Counted from the stretch's first letter, positions 48,144 to 59,531 are shown. The stretch is 64,000 nucleotides of DNA from Pseudomonas vanderleydeniana (GCF_014268755.2 NZ_CP077093.1:620001-684000), one strand, 5' to 3'. Notes: generated from the letters alone by a model not told the origin. Made by a program: numbers and translations.

Positions 48144-48854
48144 TCAGCGGCTCTGGCGTTGTTGTAACAACAGATTGCTGAAGCCGCTGGCGGCCAGCTG
48201 TTTCTGTGCCGTGGTCAGTTGTTCGCGGTTGCTGAACGGACCGACCAGGACCCGATACCAGGTCTCGTCCTTCACCGTACCGGACTCGACCGAGACCGCC
48301 TGGCCGAGCAGGATGATCTGCGCGCGGACCTTGTCGGCATCGGCTTCCTTGCGGAACGAGCCAGCCTGCAGGAAGAACTTCGTCACCGCCGCCGGCTCTG
48401 CCTTGGCCACCGGTGGTGGCGGTGGCGGGGTGATCCCGGCCAGCGCCGCCTGGGCTCGCGCAGTGTCGATCTTGGCCGCTTCGGCCGGGGTCACCGGGGT
48501 TTGCGGGGTCGGCACGGTCTGCGGCGTCGGCAGGGTTTTCTCCGGCACGGCTTCCGGCGGCACGATGACTTCCGATTCCGGCAGCAGCGTGTAGAAGTCG
48601 TACTTGGGCTTCACCGGTTGGGTCGGGCTTGGCGGCGTCTTGTTGGCCTCGGCGATCCGGGTCGCCTTTTGCTGTTCCTGCTTGACCCGCTTGACGTCGT
48701 CCCCCTTGCCCGGCTCCAGTTTCATCAGGAACACGATGAAGGCGCCGACGCCGAGCCCGATGGCCAGCCACAGCCAGCCCGGGATCGGTTTTTTCTCGGG
48801 GGCCTGGTAGCGGCTGGCGCCGCGTTTCGGTGCGGGTTTTTTCTTCGCGGCCAA
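48144..48854 (-). CDS. SPOR-domain inner-membrane protein (FtsN-like)
   Basis: A 236-residue bitopic protein. A basic cytoplasmic start ([20 protein letters not shown]) precedes one membrane helix [18 protein letters not shown] at about 27-45, then a Pro/Thr-rich linker and a C-terminal SPOR domain ([19 protein letters not shown] to the end) that binds denuded glycan strands at the septum. The order resembles FtsN. An ftsN beside argS/priA and hslV is seen in several gammaproteobacteria. The gene begins 1 base after argS. FtsN is the likeliest identity, but SPOR proteins are numerous. Confidence 0.82.
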   Translation of the reverse strand: MAAKKKPAPKRGASRYQAPEKKPIPGWLWLAIGLGVGAFIVFLMKLEPGKGDDVKRVKQEQQKATRIAEANKTPPSPTQPVKPKYDFYTLLPESEVIVPPEAVPEKTLPTPQTVPTPQTPVTPAEAAKIDTARAQAALAGITPPPPPPVAKAEPAAVTKFFLQAGSFRKEADADKVRAQIILLGQAVSVESGTVKDETWYRVLVGPFSNREQLTTAQKQLAASGFSNLLLQQRQSR

Positions 48855-48855
48855 C

Positions 48856-50592
48856 TTACATGCGCTCCAGGGTTTCCAGGCCCAGCAGCTCCAGGCCTTG
48901 CTTGAGGGTGCGACCGCTCAGGGCCGCCAGGCGCAGGCGGCTCTGCATGCGGGCCGGGGTGTCGGCGCTGAGGATCGGGCAGTTCTCGTAGAAGCTGGAG
49001 AACAGGCCGGCGACATCGTACAGGTAGGTGCAGAGGATGTGCGGCGTGCCTTTCTCGGCGACGCTATTGAGCACTTCGCAGAACTGCGCCAGCTTCGCCG
49101 CCAGTTCCTGTTCGTGGGCGGCTTCGAGCACGATCTGGCCGTCGACTTCGCTGAAGTCCTTGCCCAGCTTGCGGAACACGCCGGATACGCGGGTGTAGGC
49201 GTACAGCAGGTAAGGTGCGGTATTGCCTTCGAAGTTCAGCATCAGGTCGAAGTTGAAGCTGTAGTCGCTGGTGCGGTGCTTGGACAGGTCGGCGTATTTC
49301 ACCGCGCCGATGCCCACGACGCGGGCGATCTCGCGCAGTTCGGCCTCGGCCAGGTCCGGGTTCTTTTCCTTGACCAGGTTGTAGGCCCGCTCGCGGGCCT
49401 CGGTCAGCAGGTCGATCAGCTTGACCGTGCCACCGTCGCGGGTCTTGAACGGACGGCCATCGGCGCCGTTCATGGTGCCGAAACCCATGTGCTCCATTTC
49501 CATCGGGTGGGTCACGAAGCCGGCCTTGCGGGCCACGGCGAACACCTGCTGGAAGTGCAGGGCCTGGCGCTGGTCGACGAAGTACAGAGCGCGGTCGGCC
49601 TTGAGCTGGCGGCTGCGGTAGCGCACGGCGGCCAGGTCGGTGGTGGCATAGAGGTAGCCGCCGTCGGCCTTGACGATGATCACTGGCAGCGGTTCGCCTT
49701 CGGCGTTCTTGAACTCGTCGAGGAACACGCACTGGGCGCCATTGCTTTCGACCAGCATGCCGGCGGCCTTGAGGTCGTTGACCACGTTGATCAGGTCATC
49801 GTTGTAGGCGCTTTCACCCATGACGTCGGCCATGGTCAGCTTGACGTTGAGCAGTTCGTAGATCTTCTGGCAGTGGGACAGCGAAATGTCCTTGAAACGG
49901 GTCCACAGGGCCAGGCATTCGGCGTCGCCGGCCTGCAGCTTGACCACCAGGCCACGGGCGCGGTCGGCGAATTCGGGCGACTCGTCGAAGCGCTGCTTGG
50001 CGGCGCGGTAGAAGTTCTCCAGGTCCGACAGCTCGTCGCTGGTGATCGGGTTTTCCTGCAGGTAGGCCATCAGCATGCCGAACTGGGTGCCCCAGTCGCC
50101 GACGTGGTTCTGGCGGATCACGGTGTCGCCGAGGAACTCCAGGACTCGCGCCACGCCGTCGCCGATAATGGTCGAGCGCAGGTGACCGACGTGCATTTCC
50201 TTGGCCAGGTTCGGTGCCGACAGGTCGACCACGGTGCGCTGGGCCGCGCCGGCCTTGCGTACGCCGAGTCTGGCATCGGTCAGGGCGGCATCCAGGCGCG
50301 AGGCCAGGGCCTGGGTGTTCTGGAAGAAGTTGATGAAGCCAGGGCCGGCGATTTCCGCCTTGCTGACGTTCTCGTCGGCCGGCAGGGCGGCGATCAGCTT
50401 TTCCGCCAGGTCGCGCGGTTTCAGGCCGGCCGGCTTGGCCAGCATCATGGCGATGTTGCTGGCGAAGTCACCGTGGGTCTTGTCACGGGTATTCTCGACC
50501 TGGATCGCCGGCGTCAGGCCTTCAGGCAACACACCTTCGGTGACGAGTTGGGTGAGGGCTTGCTGGATCAGCTGGCGAATGGTGTCTTTCAT
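48856..50592 (-). CDS. argS: Arginyl-tRNA synthetase
   Basis: ArgRS attaches arginine to tRNA-Arg. The 578-residue class I enzyme has the N-terminal additional domain ([20 protein letters not shown]), the HIGH-type motif in [18 protein letters not shown], the KMSKS-equivalent region near [19 protein letters not shown] and a C-terminal DALR anticodon domain ending [12 protein letters not shown]. It is followed 1 base later by the SPOR-domain gene, so they are probably co-translated. Length and start are standard. Confidence 0.97.
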   Translation of the reverse strand: MKDTIRQLIQQALTQLVTEGVLPEGLTPAIQVENTRDKTHGDFASNIAMMLAKPAGLKPRDLAEKLIAALPADENVSKAEIAGPGFINFFQNTQALASRLDAALTDARLGVRKAGAAQRTVVDLSAPNLAKEMHVGHLRSTIIGDGVARVLEFLGDTVIRQNHVGDWGTQFGMLMAYLQENPITSDELSDLENFYRAAKQRFDESPEFADRARGLVVKLQAGDAECLALWTRFKDISLSHCQKIYELLNVKLTMADVMGESAYNDDLINVVNDLKAAGMLVESNGAQCVFLDEFKNAEGEPLPVIIVKADGGYLYATTDLAAVRYRSRQLKADRALYFVDQRQALHFQQVFAVARKAGFVTHPMEMEHMGFGTMNGADGRPFKTRDGGTVKLIDLLTEARERAYNLVKEKNPDLAEAELREIARVVGIGAVKYADLSKHRTSDYSFNFDLMLNFEGNTAPYLLYAYTRVSGVFRKLGKDFSEVDGQIVLEAAHEQELAAKLAQFCEVLNSVAEKGTPHILCTYLYDVAGLFSSFYENCPILSADTPARMQSRLRLAALSGRTLKQGLELLGLETLERM

Positions 50593-50710
50593 GGTCTTCT
50601 CTTTCGACCGCGTGCGCGGCGGCGCCCAAGGCGCAGGTTGAAAAACTGGGCATTATCCGTTGCCGGGGCGAGCTTGCCAACCGGTTGCGGACTTGTGGTG
50701 TGCTTGAGGG

Positions 50711-50821
50711 CCCCTTCGCGGGCAAGCCACGCTCCTACAGGTCCGTGCCGTACACGAGTTTTGTGCTCGACGCCGACCTTGTAGGAGCGGGCGGGCGGCG
50801 ATCCGACTTGCCCGCGAAAGG
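50711..50821. repeat. REP pair with an expanded right arm
   Basis: CCTTCGCGGGCAAGCCACGC at the left and GTAGGAGCGGGC...CTTGCCCGCGAAAGG at the right. The right REP carries 14 extra bases (GGGCGGCGATCCGA) between GCGGGC and CTTGCC. It lies between argS and priA. Confidence 0.75.
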
Positions 50822-50831
50822 GTCATCCCGG

Positions 50832-53051
50832 TCAATACAGATCCACCGGATCGACATCCAGCGACCATCTGACCTGGCGCCCGCCAGGCATCTGTTCCAA
50901 TACCAGCAACCAGTGGCTCAGCAGGCGATGCAGCGGCGCGCGGGCGTTGGCCTGCAGCAGCAGTTGCGCGCGGAAGCGCCCGGCGCGGCGTTCCATCGGG
51001 GCCGGGACCGGCCCCAGCAGCTCGATGCCGCCCAACTCCATTTCCGCCAGCAGGCGTTCGGCCTCGCTGCAGGCCTCGTCGAGAAAGCCCTCGGCCTGCC
51101 CCGGCTTGTGGGCTTCGGCGCGCAACAGGGCCAGGTGTGCGAACGGCGGCAGGCCGGCGGCACGGCGCTCGCTCAGGGCCTGCTCGGCGAAGGCGAAATA
51201 GCCCTGTTCGGTCAGTTGTACCAGCAGCGGATGATCGGCCAGGTGGGTCTGGATGATCACCTTGCCCGGCTCCTCGGCGCGCCCGGCCCGGCCTGCGACC
51301 TGGACGATCAGCTGGGCCATGCGCTCGCTGGCGCGGAAGTCGCCGGAGAACAGGCCGCCGTCGGCGTCGAGGATCGACACCAGGGTCACCCGGGGGAAGT
51401 GATGGCCCTTGGCGAGCATCTGCGTGCCCACCAGGATGCACGGCTGGCCTTTCTGGATGGTCGCGAACAGCTGGTTCATCGCATCCTTGCGCGACGTGCT
51501 GTCGCGGTCGACCCGCAATACCGGGTAGTCGGGGAACAGGATCGCCAGGCGCTCCTCGGCCCGTTCGGTCCCGGCGCCGACCGGGCGCAGGTCGACCTTG
51601 CCGCATTGCGGGCAATTGCGCGGTACCCGCTCGACGTTGCCGCAATGGTGGCAGCGCAGTTCGCCGTAGCGCTGGTGCACGGTCATGCGCGCATCGCAGC
51701 GCGAGCATTCGGACATCCAGCCACAGTCGTGGCACAGCAGCGTCGGCGCGAAGCCGCGGCGGTTGAGGAACACCAGCACCTGCTGGCCGGCGGCGAGGGT
51801 CTGGCCGATGGCCTGTTGCATGGGGCCGGAGATGCCGCTGTCCAGTGGGCGGCTTTTTACGTCCAGGCGCAGGAAACGTGGCTCCTTGGCGCCGCCGGCG
51901 CGCTGGGTCAGGCGCAGCAGCCCGTAGCGACCGATATGGGCGTTGTGCAGGCTTTCCAGGGATGGCGTGGCGGAGCCCAGCACGATCGGGATGTTTTCCT
52001 GGCGGGCGCGCACCAGCGCCAGGTCGCGGGCGTGATAGCGCAGGCCTTCCTGCTGTTTATAGGAGCCGTCGTGTTCCTCGTCGATGATGATCAGCCCGGG
52101 GTTCTTCATCGGCGTGAACAGCGCCGAGCGGGTGCCGATGATGATGTCGGCCTCGCCGTCCCGTGCCGCCAGCCAGGCATCCAGGCGTTCGCGATCGTTG
52201 ACGGCCGAGTGCAGCAGGGCGATCCGGGCATTGAAGCGCTGTTCGAAGCGCGCCAGGGTCTGTGGGCCGAGGTTGATCTCGGGGATCAGCACCAGGGCCT
52301 GCTTGCCGGCCTCGAGGGTTTCGCGGATCAGTTGCAGGTAGACCTCGGTCTTGCCGCTGCCGGTGACGCCGGCCAGCAGGAAGGCATGAAAGCTGTCGAA
52401 GCCGGCGCGGATCGCCGTGCAGGCGGCGCGCTGCTCCTCGTTGAGCGGCAGTTCCGGTTGTGCCAGCCAGTGTTCATGGCGCTCGCCCGGTGCATGGCGG
52501 CGGATTTCCACTTGCACCAGCTCCTTGGCCAGCAGCAGGTCGAGACTGTCCTTGCTCAGTTGCAGCTTGCCCAGCAGTTGGTGGGCCACGCCGTGGGGGT
52601 GCTGGGCCAGGGTGGCGAGCGCCTCGCGCTGGCGTGGTGCCCGGGCGATGCGCGGGTCGTCGAGGCGTGCGCCGGGTGTCATCGACCAGAAACGCTCCTG
52701 GCGAGCCTCGGCAGGCTCGCCCTGACGCAGCAGCACGGGCAGGGCCCAGCTCAGGGTGTCGCCAAGGCTGTGCTGGTAGTACTGGGCGGTCCACAGGCAC
52801 AGCTTGAACAGCTCTGGTGGCAGTGGCGGATTGGTGTCGAGCAGGGCCAGTGCCGGCTTGAGCTTTTCGGCCGGGACTTCGCTGTGCTCGGCGACCTCCA
52901 CCAGGATGCCGATCATTTCCCGTCGCCCGAAAGGAACCCGTAGTCGCATGCCCGGGTGCAAGGCACCGCGCGGCACGCCCTTGGGCGCCTGGTAATCGAA
53001 CAGGCGGCGCAGGGGTGAAGGCAGGGCGAGGCGCAGGATGGCTTCGGACAC
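50832..53051 (-). CDS. priA: Primosomal helicase PriA
   Basis: PriA reloads the replisome at stalled or repaired forks. The 739-residue protein has the N-terminal 3'-end DNA-binding region ([20 protein letters not shown]), Walker [16 protein letters not shown] box [20 protein letters not shown], and the zinc-binding cysteine clusters [13 protein letters not shown] and CHHCGN/CPQCG. The GTG start is chosen by family start and the 739-residue length known for Pseudomonas; the upstream in-frame ATG adds 28 unrelated residues. It is divergent from rpmE. Confidence 0.96.
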   Translation of the reverse strand: MSEAILRLALPSPLRRLFDYQAPKGVPRGALHPGMRLRVPFGRREMIGILVEVAEHSEVPAEKLKPALALLDTNPPLPPELFKLCLWTAQYYQHSLGDTLSWALPVLLRQGEPAEARQERFWSMTPGARLDDPRIARAPRQREALATLAQHPHGVAHQLLGKLQLSKDSLDLLLAKELVQVEIRRHAPGERHEHWLAQPELPLNEEQRAACTAIRAGFDSFHAFLLAGVTGSGKTEVYLQLIRETLEAGKQALVLIPEINLGPQTLARFEQRFNARIALLHSAVNDRERLDAWLAARDGEADIIIGTRSALFTPMKNPGLIIIDEEHDGSYKQQEGLRYHARDLALVRARQENIPIVLGSATPSLESLHNAHIGRYGLLRLTQRAGGAKEPRFLRLDVKSRPLDSGISGPMQQAIGQTLAAGQQVLVFLNRRGFAPTLLCHDCGWMSECSRCDARMTVHQRYGELRCHHCGNVERVPRNCPQCGKVDLRPVGAGTERAEERLAILFPDYPVLRVDRDSTSRKDAMNQLFATIQKGQPCILVGTQMLAKGHHFPRVTLVSILDADGGLFSGDFRASERMAQLIVQVAGRAGRAEEPGKVIIQTHLADHPLLVQLTEQGYFAFAEQALSERRAAGLPPFAHLALLRAEAHKPGQAEGFLDEACSEAERLLAEMELGGIELLGPVPAPMERRAGRFRAQLLLQANARAPLHRLLSHWLLVLEQMPGGRQVRWSLDVDPVDLY

Positions 53052-53119
53052 GCGGTGATCCCGGATAATGGCGATGAAGAAGGGCGCGAGCCTAGCAGAC
53101 GACTGGTGTCGGTGACAGC

Positions 53120-53147
53120 TTGCTTCATTCTGCAAGGGTGGTATGAT
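53120..53147 (+). promoter_or_regulatory. Sigma-70 promoter of rpmE
   Basis: TTGCTT (53120-53125) and TATGAT (53142-53147) are spaced by 16 bases. Transcription would start near 53154, giving a leader of about 60 bases before rpmE. Confidence 0.5.
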
Positions 53148-53216
53148 CGCCGGCTAAATTACGTGCGGTGTTCAACAATAGTGTTGGGCGGCGGCACGCT
53201 AGCCGAGGAAGTCACC

Positions 53217-53435
53217 ATGAAACCAGACGTTCATCCAGAATACCCAGTCGTTGCTGTGACCTGCAGCTGCGGCAACAAGTTCGAAACCCGTTCGACCTTC
53301 GCCAAGCCTCTGGCAATCGACGTGTGCAACGAGTGCCACCCGTTCTACACCGGTAAGCAGAAGACTCTGGACACCGGCGGCCGCGTTCAGAAGTTCGCCG
53401 ATCGTTTCGGTGCATTCGGTGCGAAGAAGGCCTAA
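53217..53435 (+). CDS. rpmE: 50S ribosomal protein L31 (zinc form)
   Basis: L31 bridges the 50S and 30S subunits. The 72-residue protein keeps the zinc cysteines: CSC near residue 16-18 in [16 protein letters not shown] and CNEC near 36-39. This is the C+ form, as opposed to the zinc-free YkgM type. The start [16 protein letters not shown] is typical. A strong terminator follows. A 353-base gap then leads to maeB. Confidence 0.97.
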   Translation: MKPDVHPEYPVVAVTCSCGNKFETRSTFAKPLAIDVCNECHPFYTGKQKTLDTGGRVQKFADRFGAFGAKKA

Positions 53436-53480
53436 GGCTTTTTTCCGGGCGGCCTGAATGGCTGTCCCACGCTGATGAAG

Positions 53481-53507
53481 AAGGCGCTCCTTGTGAGCGC
53501 CTTTTTT
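53481..53507 (+). terminator. Rho-independent terminator after rpmE
   Basis: AGGCGCTC and GAGCGCCT pair around CTTGT and are followed by TTTTTT. Confidence 0.9.
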
Positions 53508-53788
53508 GTGGGCGCAAGGTTGCTTGTCTGGTGGCCATCGGCAGGGCAGGTTCGTGCCGGCTGCTATTCTTGAAGTGATCGGGGGATGATCAAGCTGGCC
53601 TTTCGAGAAAAATTGTAGACACTTTTAATCTCGATTGTGAACAGTTGGCGCCTTGTATTCCGTGGCTCTTGGGCCAAAGTCGTAGGTTGCGACCCTTGAC
53701 ACCGGTGACTGGTCAGTCTTGTGAGGACTTTGCGACACGCGTATCCTCGGCGGTCCGTCTGTCCCACAGTAAAAAGCGGAATGCCCAT
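53508..53788 (+). promoter_or_regulatory. Leader region of the malic enzyme gene
   Basis: This 281-base stretch holds no gene that I can support. TTGACA at 53696-53701 is a good -35 box, but the base run 17 bases on (TTGTGA) is a weak -10. An A/T-rich segment TTGTAGACACTTTTAATC (53613-53630) could be another promoter or an operator. Confidence 0.3.
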
Positions 53789-55057
53789 ATGTCAGATCTG
53801 AAAACTGCCGCTCTCGAGTATCATGCCAATCCTCGTCCGGGGAAGCTGAGCGTCGAGCTCACCAAAGCCACCGCTACTGCCCGCGACCTGTCGCTGGCCT
53901 ACAGCCCTGGTGTTGCCGAGCCCGTACGTGAAATCGGCCGCGATCCCGAGTTGGCCTACAAGTACACTGGCAAGGGCAACCTGGTTGCGGTCATTTCCGA
54001 TGGCACCGCGATCCTCGGCCTGGGCAACCTCGGCCCGCTGGCCTCCAAGCCTGTAATGGAAGGCAAGGGCGTGTTGTTCAAGCGCTTCGCCGGCATCGAC
54101 GTGTTCGACATCGAAGTCGACTCGGAAAGCCCGCAAGCCTTCATCGACACCGTCAAGCGCATTTCCATCACCTTCGGTGGTATCAACCTGGAAGACATCA
54201 AGGCACCCGAGTGCTTCGAGATCGAGCGCGCGCTGATTGAACAGTGCGACATCCCGGTGTTCCACGATGACCAGCACGGTACCGCGATCGTCACTGCAGC
54301 CGGCATGATCAACGCCCTGGAAATCGCCGGCAAGACCCTGCCGGAAGCCAAGATCGTCTGCCTGGGTGCCGGTGCTGCCGCGATCTCCTGCATGAAGCTG
54401 CTGGTCAGCATGGGTGCGAAGATCGAGAACATCTACATGATCGACCGCAGTGGCGTCATCCACTCCGGCCGTGACGACCTGAACCAGTACAAGGCGGTCT
54501 TCGCCCACGCGACCGACAAGCGTACCCTGGCTGATGCCCTGGAAGGCGCTGACGTATTCGTCGGCCTGTCCGGTCCTAACCTGCTGAGCGCTGAAGGCCT
54601 GAAGTCGATGGCGGCCAACCCGATCGTGTTCGCCTGTTCGAACCCTGATCCGGAAATCGCCCCGGCGCTGGCCCACGCTACCCGTAGCGACGTGATCATG
54701 GCCACCGGTCGTTCGGACTTCCCGAACCAGGTCAACAACGTCCTGGGCTTCCCATTCATCTTCCGTGGCGCCCTGGACGTTCGCGCCAAGCGTATCAACG
54801 AGGAGATGAAGATCGCCGCTGCCAACGCGCTGAAAGACCTGGCCAAGCTGCCGGTTCCGAAGGAAGTGTGCGAGGCCTACGGGGTTGATTCGCTGGAATT
54901 CGGTCGTGAGTACATCATTCCGAAGCCATTGGATGCCCGCCTGATCACCGTGATCTCCGATGCCGTGGCCAAGGCTGCGATCGAGACCGGTGTGGCGACC
55001 CTGCCGTATCCGAAGCACTACCCGCTGAAAAGCGTGGATGACGTGTTCAACGGCTAA
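53789..55057 (+). CDS. maeB: NAD(P)-dependent malic enzyme, short form
   Basis: Malic enzyme oxidatively decarboxylates malate to pyruvate, supplying pyruvate and NADPH during growth on TCA intermediates and amino acids. The 422-residue protein has YSPGVAEPVREI, GLGNLGPLASKPVMEGKG, the metal site FHDDQHGTAIV, the nucleotide fold LGAGAAAISCMKLL and ACSNPDPEI. It ends at FNG and lacks the C-terminal phosphotransacetylase-like domain of long MaeB proteins. The ATG begins MSDLKTAALEYHANPRPGKL. It follows rpmE with its own terminator between. Cofactor preference cannot be fixed from sequence. Confidence 0.93.
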   Translation: MSDLKTAALEYHANPRPGKLSVELTKATATARDLSLAYSPGVAEPVREIGRDPELAYKYTGKGNLVAVISDGTAILGLGNLGPLASKPVMEGKGVLFKRFAGIDVFDIEVDSESPQAFIDTVKRISITFGGINLEDIKAPECFEIERALIEQCDIPVFHDDQHGTAIVTAAGMINALEIAGKTLPEAKIVCLGAGAAAISCMKLLVSMGAKIENIYMIDRSGVIHSGRDDLNQYKAVFAHATDKRTLADALEGADVFVGLSGPNLLSAEGLKSMAANPIVFACSNPDPEIAPALAHATRSDVIMATGRSDFPNQVNNVLGFPFIFRGALDVRAKRINEEMKIAAANALKDLAKLPVPKEVCEAYGVDSLEFGREYIIPKPLDARLITVISDAVAKAAIETGVATLPYPKHYPLKSVDDVFNG

Positions 55058-55076
55058 GCCGCTGTAGCGTCAAATG

Positions 55077-55110
55077 AAAAGCCCCGGCTCGTGAGAGCCG
55101 GGGCTTTTTT
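55077..55110 (+). terminator. Rho-independent terminator after maeB
   Basis: AGCCCCGGCTC and GAGCCGGGGCT pair around GTGA and are followed by TTTTT. It is flanked by A4 on the left, so it could also work on the minus strand. Confidence 0.93.
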
Positions 55111-55148
55111 GTGGCGGGTGATATTGCCTATGGTGCAGGCTGCTCGGT

Positions 55149-55391
55149 GTGGCGAGCGGGCTTGCCCGCGCTGGGTGCAAAGCACCCCAAAACCTGCGGG
55201 TTGCGCCGTCTCAGGCGATACGGGTTGCCTGGGCTGCGGCTGCGTTGCAGCCGAGCGCGGGCAAGCCCGCTCGCCACAAAACCTGCTCTTGTCCCGAGAG
55301 TTCGGCTTTCATCACGGTAAACCTGCTGACCGCTGTCAGCAGGCTTTTCTCGAGCGATTGGCTGCTCCGTAGGGTGTCGAGGCTGCTTGAT
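55149..55391. repeat. REPIN-spacer unit A
   Basis: First of three direct repeats. A REPIN (55149-55277, arms GTGGCGAGCGGGCTTGCCCG and inverse) is followed by a spacer of about 114 bases. The spacer holds the hairpin CCTGCTGAC/GTCAGCAGG (55323-55344) and then CTTTTCT. The central part of its REPIN differs from units B and C. Confidence 0.88.
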
Positions 55392-55636
55392 GTGGCGAGC
55401 GGGCTTGCCCGCGCTGGGGTGCAAGGCACCCCTGAAGCCTGCTGGTTGCGTCAGTTCAGGAGACACGGCCTGCCTGAGTTGCGGCTGCGTTGCAGCCGAG
55501 CGCGGGCAAGCCCGCTTGCCACAAAACCTGCTCTTATCCCGAGAGTTCGGCTTTCATCACGGTAAACCTGCTGACCGCTGTCAGCAGGCTTTTCTCAAGC
55601 GATTGGCTGCTCCGTAGGGTGTCGAGGCTGCTTGAT
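55392..55636. repeat. REPIN-spacer unit B
   Basis: Second direct repeat, 243 bases on from unit A. Its spacer is nearly identical to that of A (visible changes: TTGTCCC to TTATCCC and CTCGAGC to CTCAAGC), with the same hairpin at 55567-55588. Its REPIN is nearly identical to that of C. Confidence 0.88.
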
Positions 55637-55769
55637 GTGGCGAGCGGGCTTGCCCGCGCTGGGGTGCAAGGCACCCCTGAAGCCTGCTGGTTGCGTCAGT
55701 TCAGGAGACACGGGCTGCCTGAGTTGCGGCTGCCTTGCAGCCGGGCGCGGGCAAGCCTGCTCGCCACAA
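55637..55769. repeat. REPIN unit C, no spacer copy
   Basis: Third copy of the REPIN, 245 bases on from unit B. The repeat breaks off after the right REP arm (TGCTCGCCACAAG). The following 58 bases to mrcA are unrelated to the spacer. No coding gene lies in 55111-55827. Confidence 0.88.
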
Positions 55770-55827
55770 GCGCCCGCCTATCAGGCGTGTCCACCCCCCC
55801 ATTGTTGGAGGAGTCATTCCCGTCTGG

Positions 55828-58263
55828 TCAGAACAGGTCGATCGGTGCCGATTCGTCCGCTGGCAGCGGGCTGCCAGGGGCGCTGCCGCCGGTGCCCAGT
55901 TCGTTGACCGACGGTGGCGTGTCTTCGCTCTTGAACAGTTCGAAGTAGGCGTTCGGTGTGCCGGGTACTGCTGCACGCCCGCTGACCGGATCGACCCGCA
56001 GGCTGAGGATGCCTTCCGGTTCGGCCTGGGTGTGCGCAGGCTTGTCCTTGAGCGCGGCGCCCATGTAGTCCATCCAGATCGGCAGCGACACGGTGCCACC
56101 GAACTCGCGACGGCCAAGGCTTTCCGGCTGGTCGAAACCGGTCCAGACAGTGGTCACGTAGTCGGCGTTGTAGCCGCTGAACCAGGCATCCTTGGAGTCG
56201 TTGGTGGTACCGGTCTTGCCGGCCAGGTCGCTGCGGCCCAGGGCCAGGGCGCGGCGGCCGGTGCCGAGCTTGATCACGTCCTCGAGCATGCTGTTGAGGA
56301 TGTAGGTGGTGCGCCCGTCGACGATGCGCTCGGCGACTGCCGGGGCTTGGGCGGCGGGCGCCGGGCCTTCGCTGCTGCCGTTGATGGTGAAGGTCGAATG
56401 GCTCGGTGCCGCGATACCGCTGCTGGCGGCCATGCCGGTCGGTACGCTCGGCGGGTTGGCGACGAACAGGGTCTCGCCATTGCGGCTTTCGATCTTGTCG
56501 ATCAGGTACGGCGTGATCTTGTAGCCGCCGTTGGCGAAGGTGCTCCAGCCGGTGGCGATTTCCATCGGCGTCAGGGTCGCGGTACCCAGGGCCAGGGACA
56601 GGTTGCGCGGCAGGTCCTGCTTGTTGAAGCCGAAGCGGGTGATGTAGTCGATGGTCTTGTCGACGCCCAGGCTCTGCAGCAGGCGGATCGAGACCAGGTT
56701 GCGCGACTTGTACAGCGCTTCGCGCAGGCGGATCGGGCCGAGGAAGGTGTTGGTGTCGTTCTTCGGCCGCCAGACCTTGTCCAGGTACTCGTCGACGAAC
56801 ACGATCGGTGCGTCGTTGACCAGGCTGGCCGGGGTGTAGCCGTTGTCCAGGGCCGCGCTGTAGATGAACGGCTTGAAGCTCGAACCCGGCTGGCGCTTGG
56901 CCTGCATGGCGCGGTTGTAGTTGCTCTGCTCGAAGGCGAAGCCACCGACCAGGGCGCGAATGGCGCCGTTCTGCGGGTCAAGCGAGACCAGGGCGCTTTG
57001 GGCGGACGGGATCTGGCTGAACTTGAGGCTGTTGTCGGCCTGGCGTTGCACGCGGATCAGGTCGCCGACCTGGGCGACGTCCGCCGGCTGTTTCGGCACG
57101 GCACCGATGCTGTTGGTGTTCAGGTAGGGGCGGGCCCACTTCATGCTGTCCCAGGCCACGGTTTCGGTGCCGTTGCGGGTCAGTACGTGCAGTGCGTTCT
57201 TGTCCACCTGGGTAACGATCGCCGGCTCCAGCCCGCTGATGGTGCGCTGCTTGCTCAGCTCGAGGTTCCAGGCTTCGCGGGTCTTGCCCGGCAGGCGCGA
57301 CTCCGGGCCGCGGTAGCCATGGCGCTGGTCATAGGTGATCAGGCCTTCCTGGACGGCGTGGTTGGCCAGCTCCTGCAGGTTGCTCGGCACCGTGGTGGTG
57401 ACGCGGAAACCCTCGGTGTAGGCGTCGCTGCCATAGCGGCCGACCATTTCGGCGCGGGCCATCTCGGCAATGTAGGGGGCGTTCACTTCCGGCGTCGGTA
57501 CGTGATAGCTGGCGTTCATCGGCTCGGCGAGGGCGGCCTGGTAGGCGGCTTCGTCGATCTTGCCCAGCTTGTACATGCGGCCAAGAATCCAGTCGCGGCG
57601 CTCCTTGGCCCGTACCGGGTTGGCCAATGGGTTGAAGCGCGACGGCGCCTTGGGCAGGCCGGCGATCGTGGCCATCTGGGCCAGGCTGATGTCGCGGATC
57701 GACTTGCCGTAATAAACCTGTGACGCGGCCTCGATACCGTAGGCGCGGTTACCCAGGTAGATCTTGTTCACGTACAGCTCGAGGATTTCGTCCTTGGTCA
57801 GTTGGCGTTCGATCTGCAGGGCCAGGAGAATCTCGTTGGTCTTGCGCGAGAAGCTACGCTCACTCGACAGGAAGAAGTTCTTCGCCACCTGCATGGTGAT
57901 GGTGCTGCCGCCGGACTGGATATGCCCGCTCTTGACCAGTTGGGTCGCGGCGCGCATCAGGCTGCTGGGGTCGACGCCATAGTGATTGGCGAAGTTGTCG
58001 TCTTCGGCGCTCAGCAGGGCGTTGATGAAGTTCGGGGGGATGTCGGCGAAGCGGATGGGAGAGCGACGCATTTCGCCAAATTCTGCTATCAGTTTGCCGT
58101 CACTGGTGTAGACCCGCAGCGGAATCTGCAACTGGATGCTTCGCAGCGCCTCCACGGATGGCAGGCCCGGACTAAGATAGAGAAACGCGCCGCTCAGGAC
58201 GAGCAGAAGCCCGCAGAATACGGCGACGATAGACCACCCGAAAAACTTCAGCAGACGAATCAA
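55828..58263 (-). CDS. mrcA: Penicillin-binding protein 1A
   Basis: PBP1A polymerises glycan strands and cross-links peptides in cell-wall synthesis. The 811-residue bifunctional protein has a short cytoplasmic start, a membrane helix at about 9-30, the GT51 motif EDDNFANHYGVD, the GGSTITMQVAKN block, then the transpeptidase with SSFKP, KSRNLVS and KTGTTND. The C-terminus ends LPADESAPIDLF. It is divergent from pilM, the usual Pseudomonas order. Its promoter is likely 58356-58385 on the minus strand. It is convergent with maeB across the REPIN array. Confidence 0.96.
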   Translation of the reverse strand: MIRLLKFFGWSIVAVFCGLLLVLSGAFLYLSPGLPSVEALRSIQLQIPLRVYTSDGKLIAEFGEMRRSPIRFADIPPNFINALLSAEDDNFANHYGVDPSSLMRAATQLVKSGHIQSGGSTITMQVAKNFFLSSERSFSRKTNEILLALQIERQLTKDEILELYVNKIYLGNRAYGIEAASQVYYGKSIRDISLAQMATIAGLPKAPSRFNPLANPVRAKERRDWILGRMYKLGKIDEAAYQAALAEPMNASYHVPTPEVNAPYIAEMARAEMVGRYGSDAYTEGFRVTTTVPSNLQELANHAVQEGLITYDQRHGYRGPESRLPGKTREAWNLELSKQRTISGLEPAIVTQVDKNALHVLTRNGTETVAWDSMKWARPYLNTNSIGAVPKQPADVAQVGDLIRVQRQADNSLKFSQIPSAQSALVSLDPQNGAIRALVGGFAFEQSNYNRAMQAKRQPGSSFKPFIYSAALDNGYTPASLVNDAPIVFVDEYLDKVWRPKNDTNTFLGPIRLREALYKSRNLVSIRLLQSLGVDKTIDYITRFGFNKQDLPRNLSLALGTATLTPMEIATGWSTFANGGYKITPYLIDKIESRNGETLFVANPPSVPTGMAASSGIAAPSHSTFTINGSSEGPAPAAQAPAVAERIVDGRTTYILNSMLEDVIKLGTGRRALALGRSDLAGKTGTTNDSKDAWFSGYNADYVTTVWTGFDQPESLGRREFGGTVSLPIWMDYMGAALKDKPAHTQAEPEGILSLRVDPVSGRAAVPGTPNAYFELFKSEDTPPSVNELGTGGSAPGSPLPADESAPIDLF

Positions 58264-58355
58264 GGCTTGTGGATTTCCAGATAAAAGAATGAGTTAGGCG
58301 TCAGGCTAGATTCACGGCAAGCGCTGGTTCGACGACTCGGAGAAAAGCGTGGGGC

Positions 58356-58385
58356 ATTATAAGCATTTTTGGCCTTGAGCGTCAT
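58356..58385 (-). promoter_or_regulatory. Sigma-70 promoter of mrcA
   Basis: On the minus strand a perfect -10 TATAAT (58361-58356) is preceded after 18 bases by ATGACG (58385-58380), a partial -35. The start point would be near 58349, about 86 bases before the ATG. Confidence 0.5.
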
Positions 58386-58439
58386 TTGCGCTTATGTCAA
58401 GACTGCTATTAAATGCCCTTCATCATAAAGGGTCCGTAA

Positions 58440-59530
<1,091 letters not shown>

Positions 59531-59531
<1 letters not shown>

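Noticed and set aside
50685-52943. Plus-strand open frame of about 750 codons across priA
   Set aside because: Antisense shadow of priA whose motifs and length are secure.
55149-55769. CRISPR array
   Set aside because: Only three units of about 245 bases with inner inverted repeats and near-identical spacers; this is a tandem REPIN duplication. No cas gene is near.
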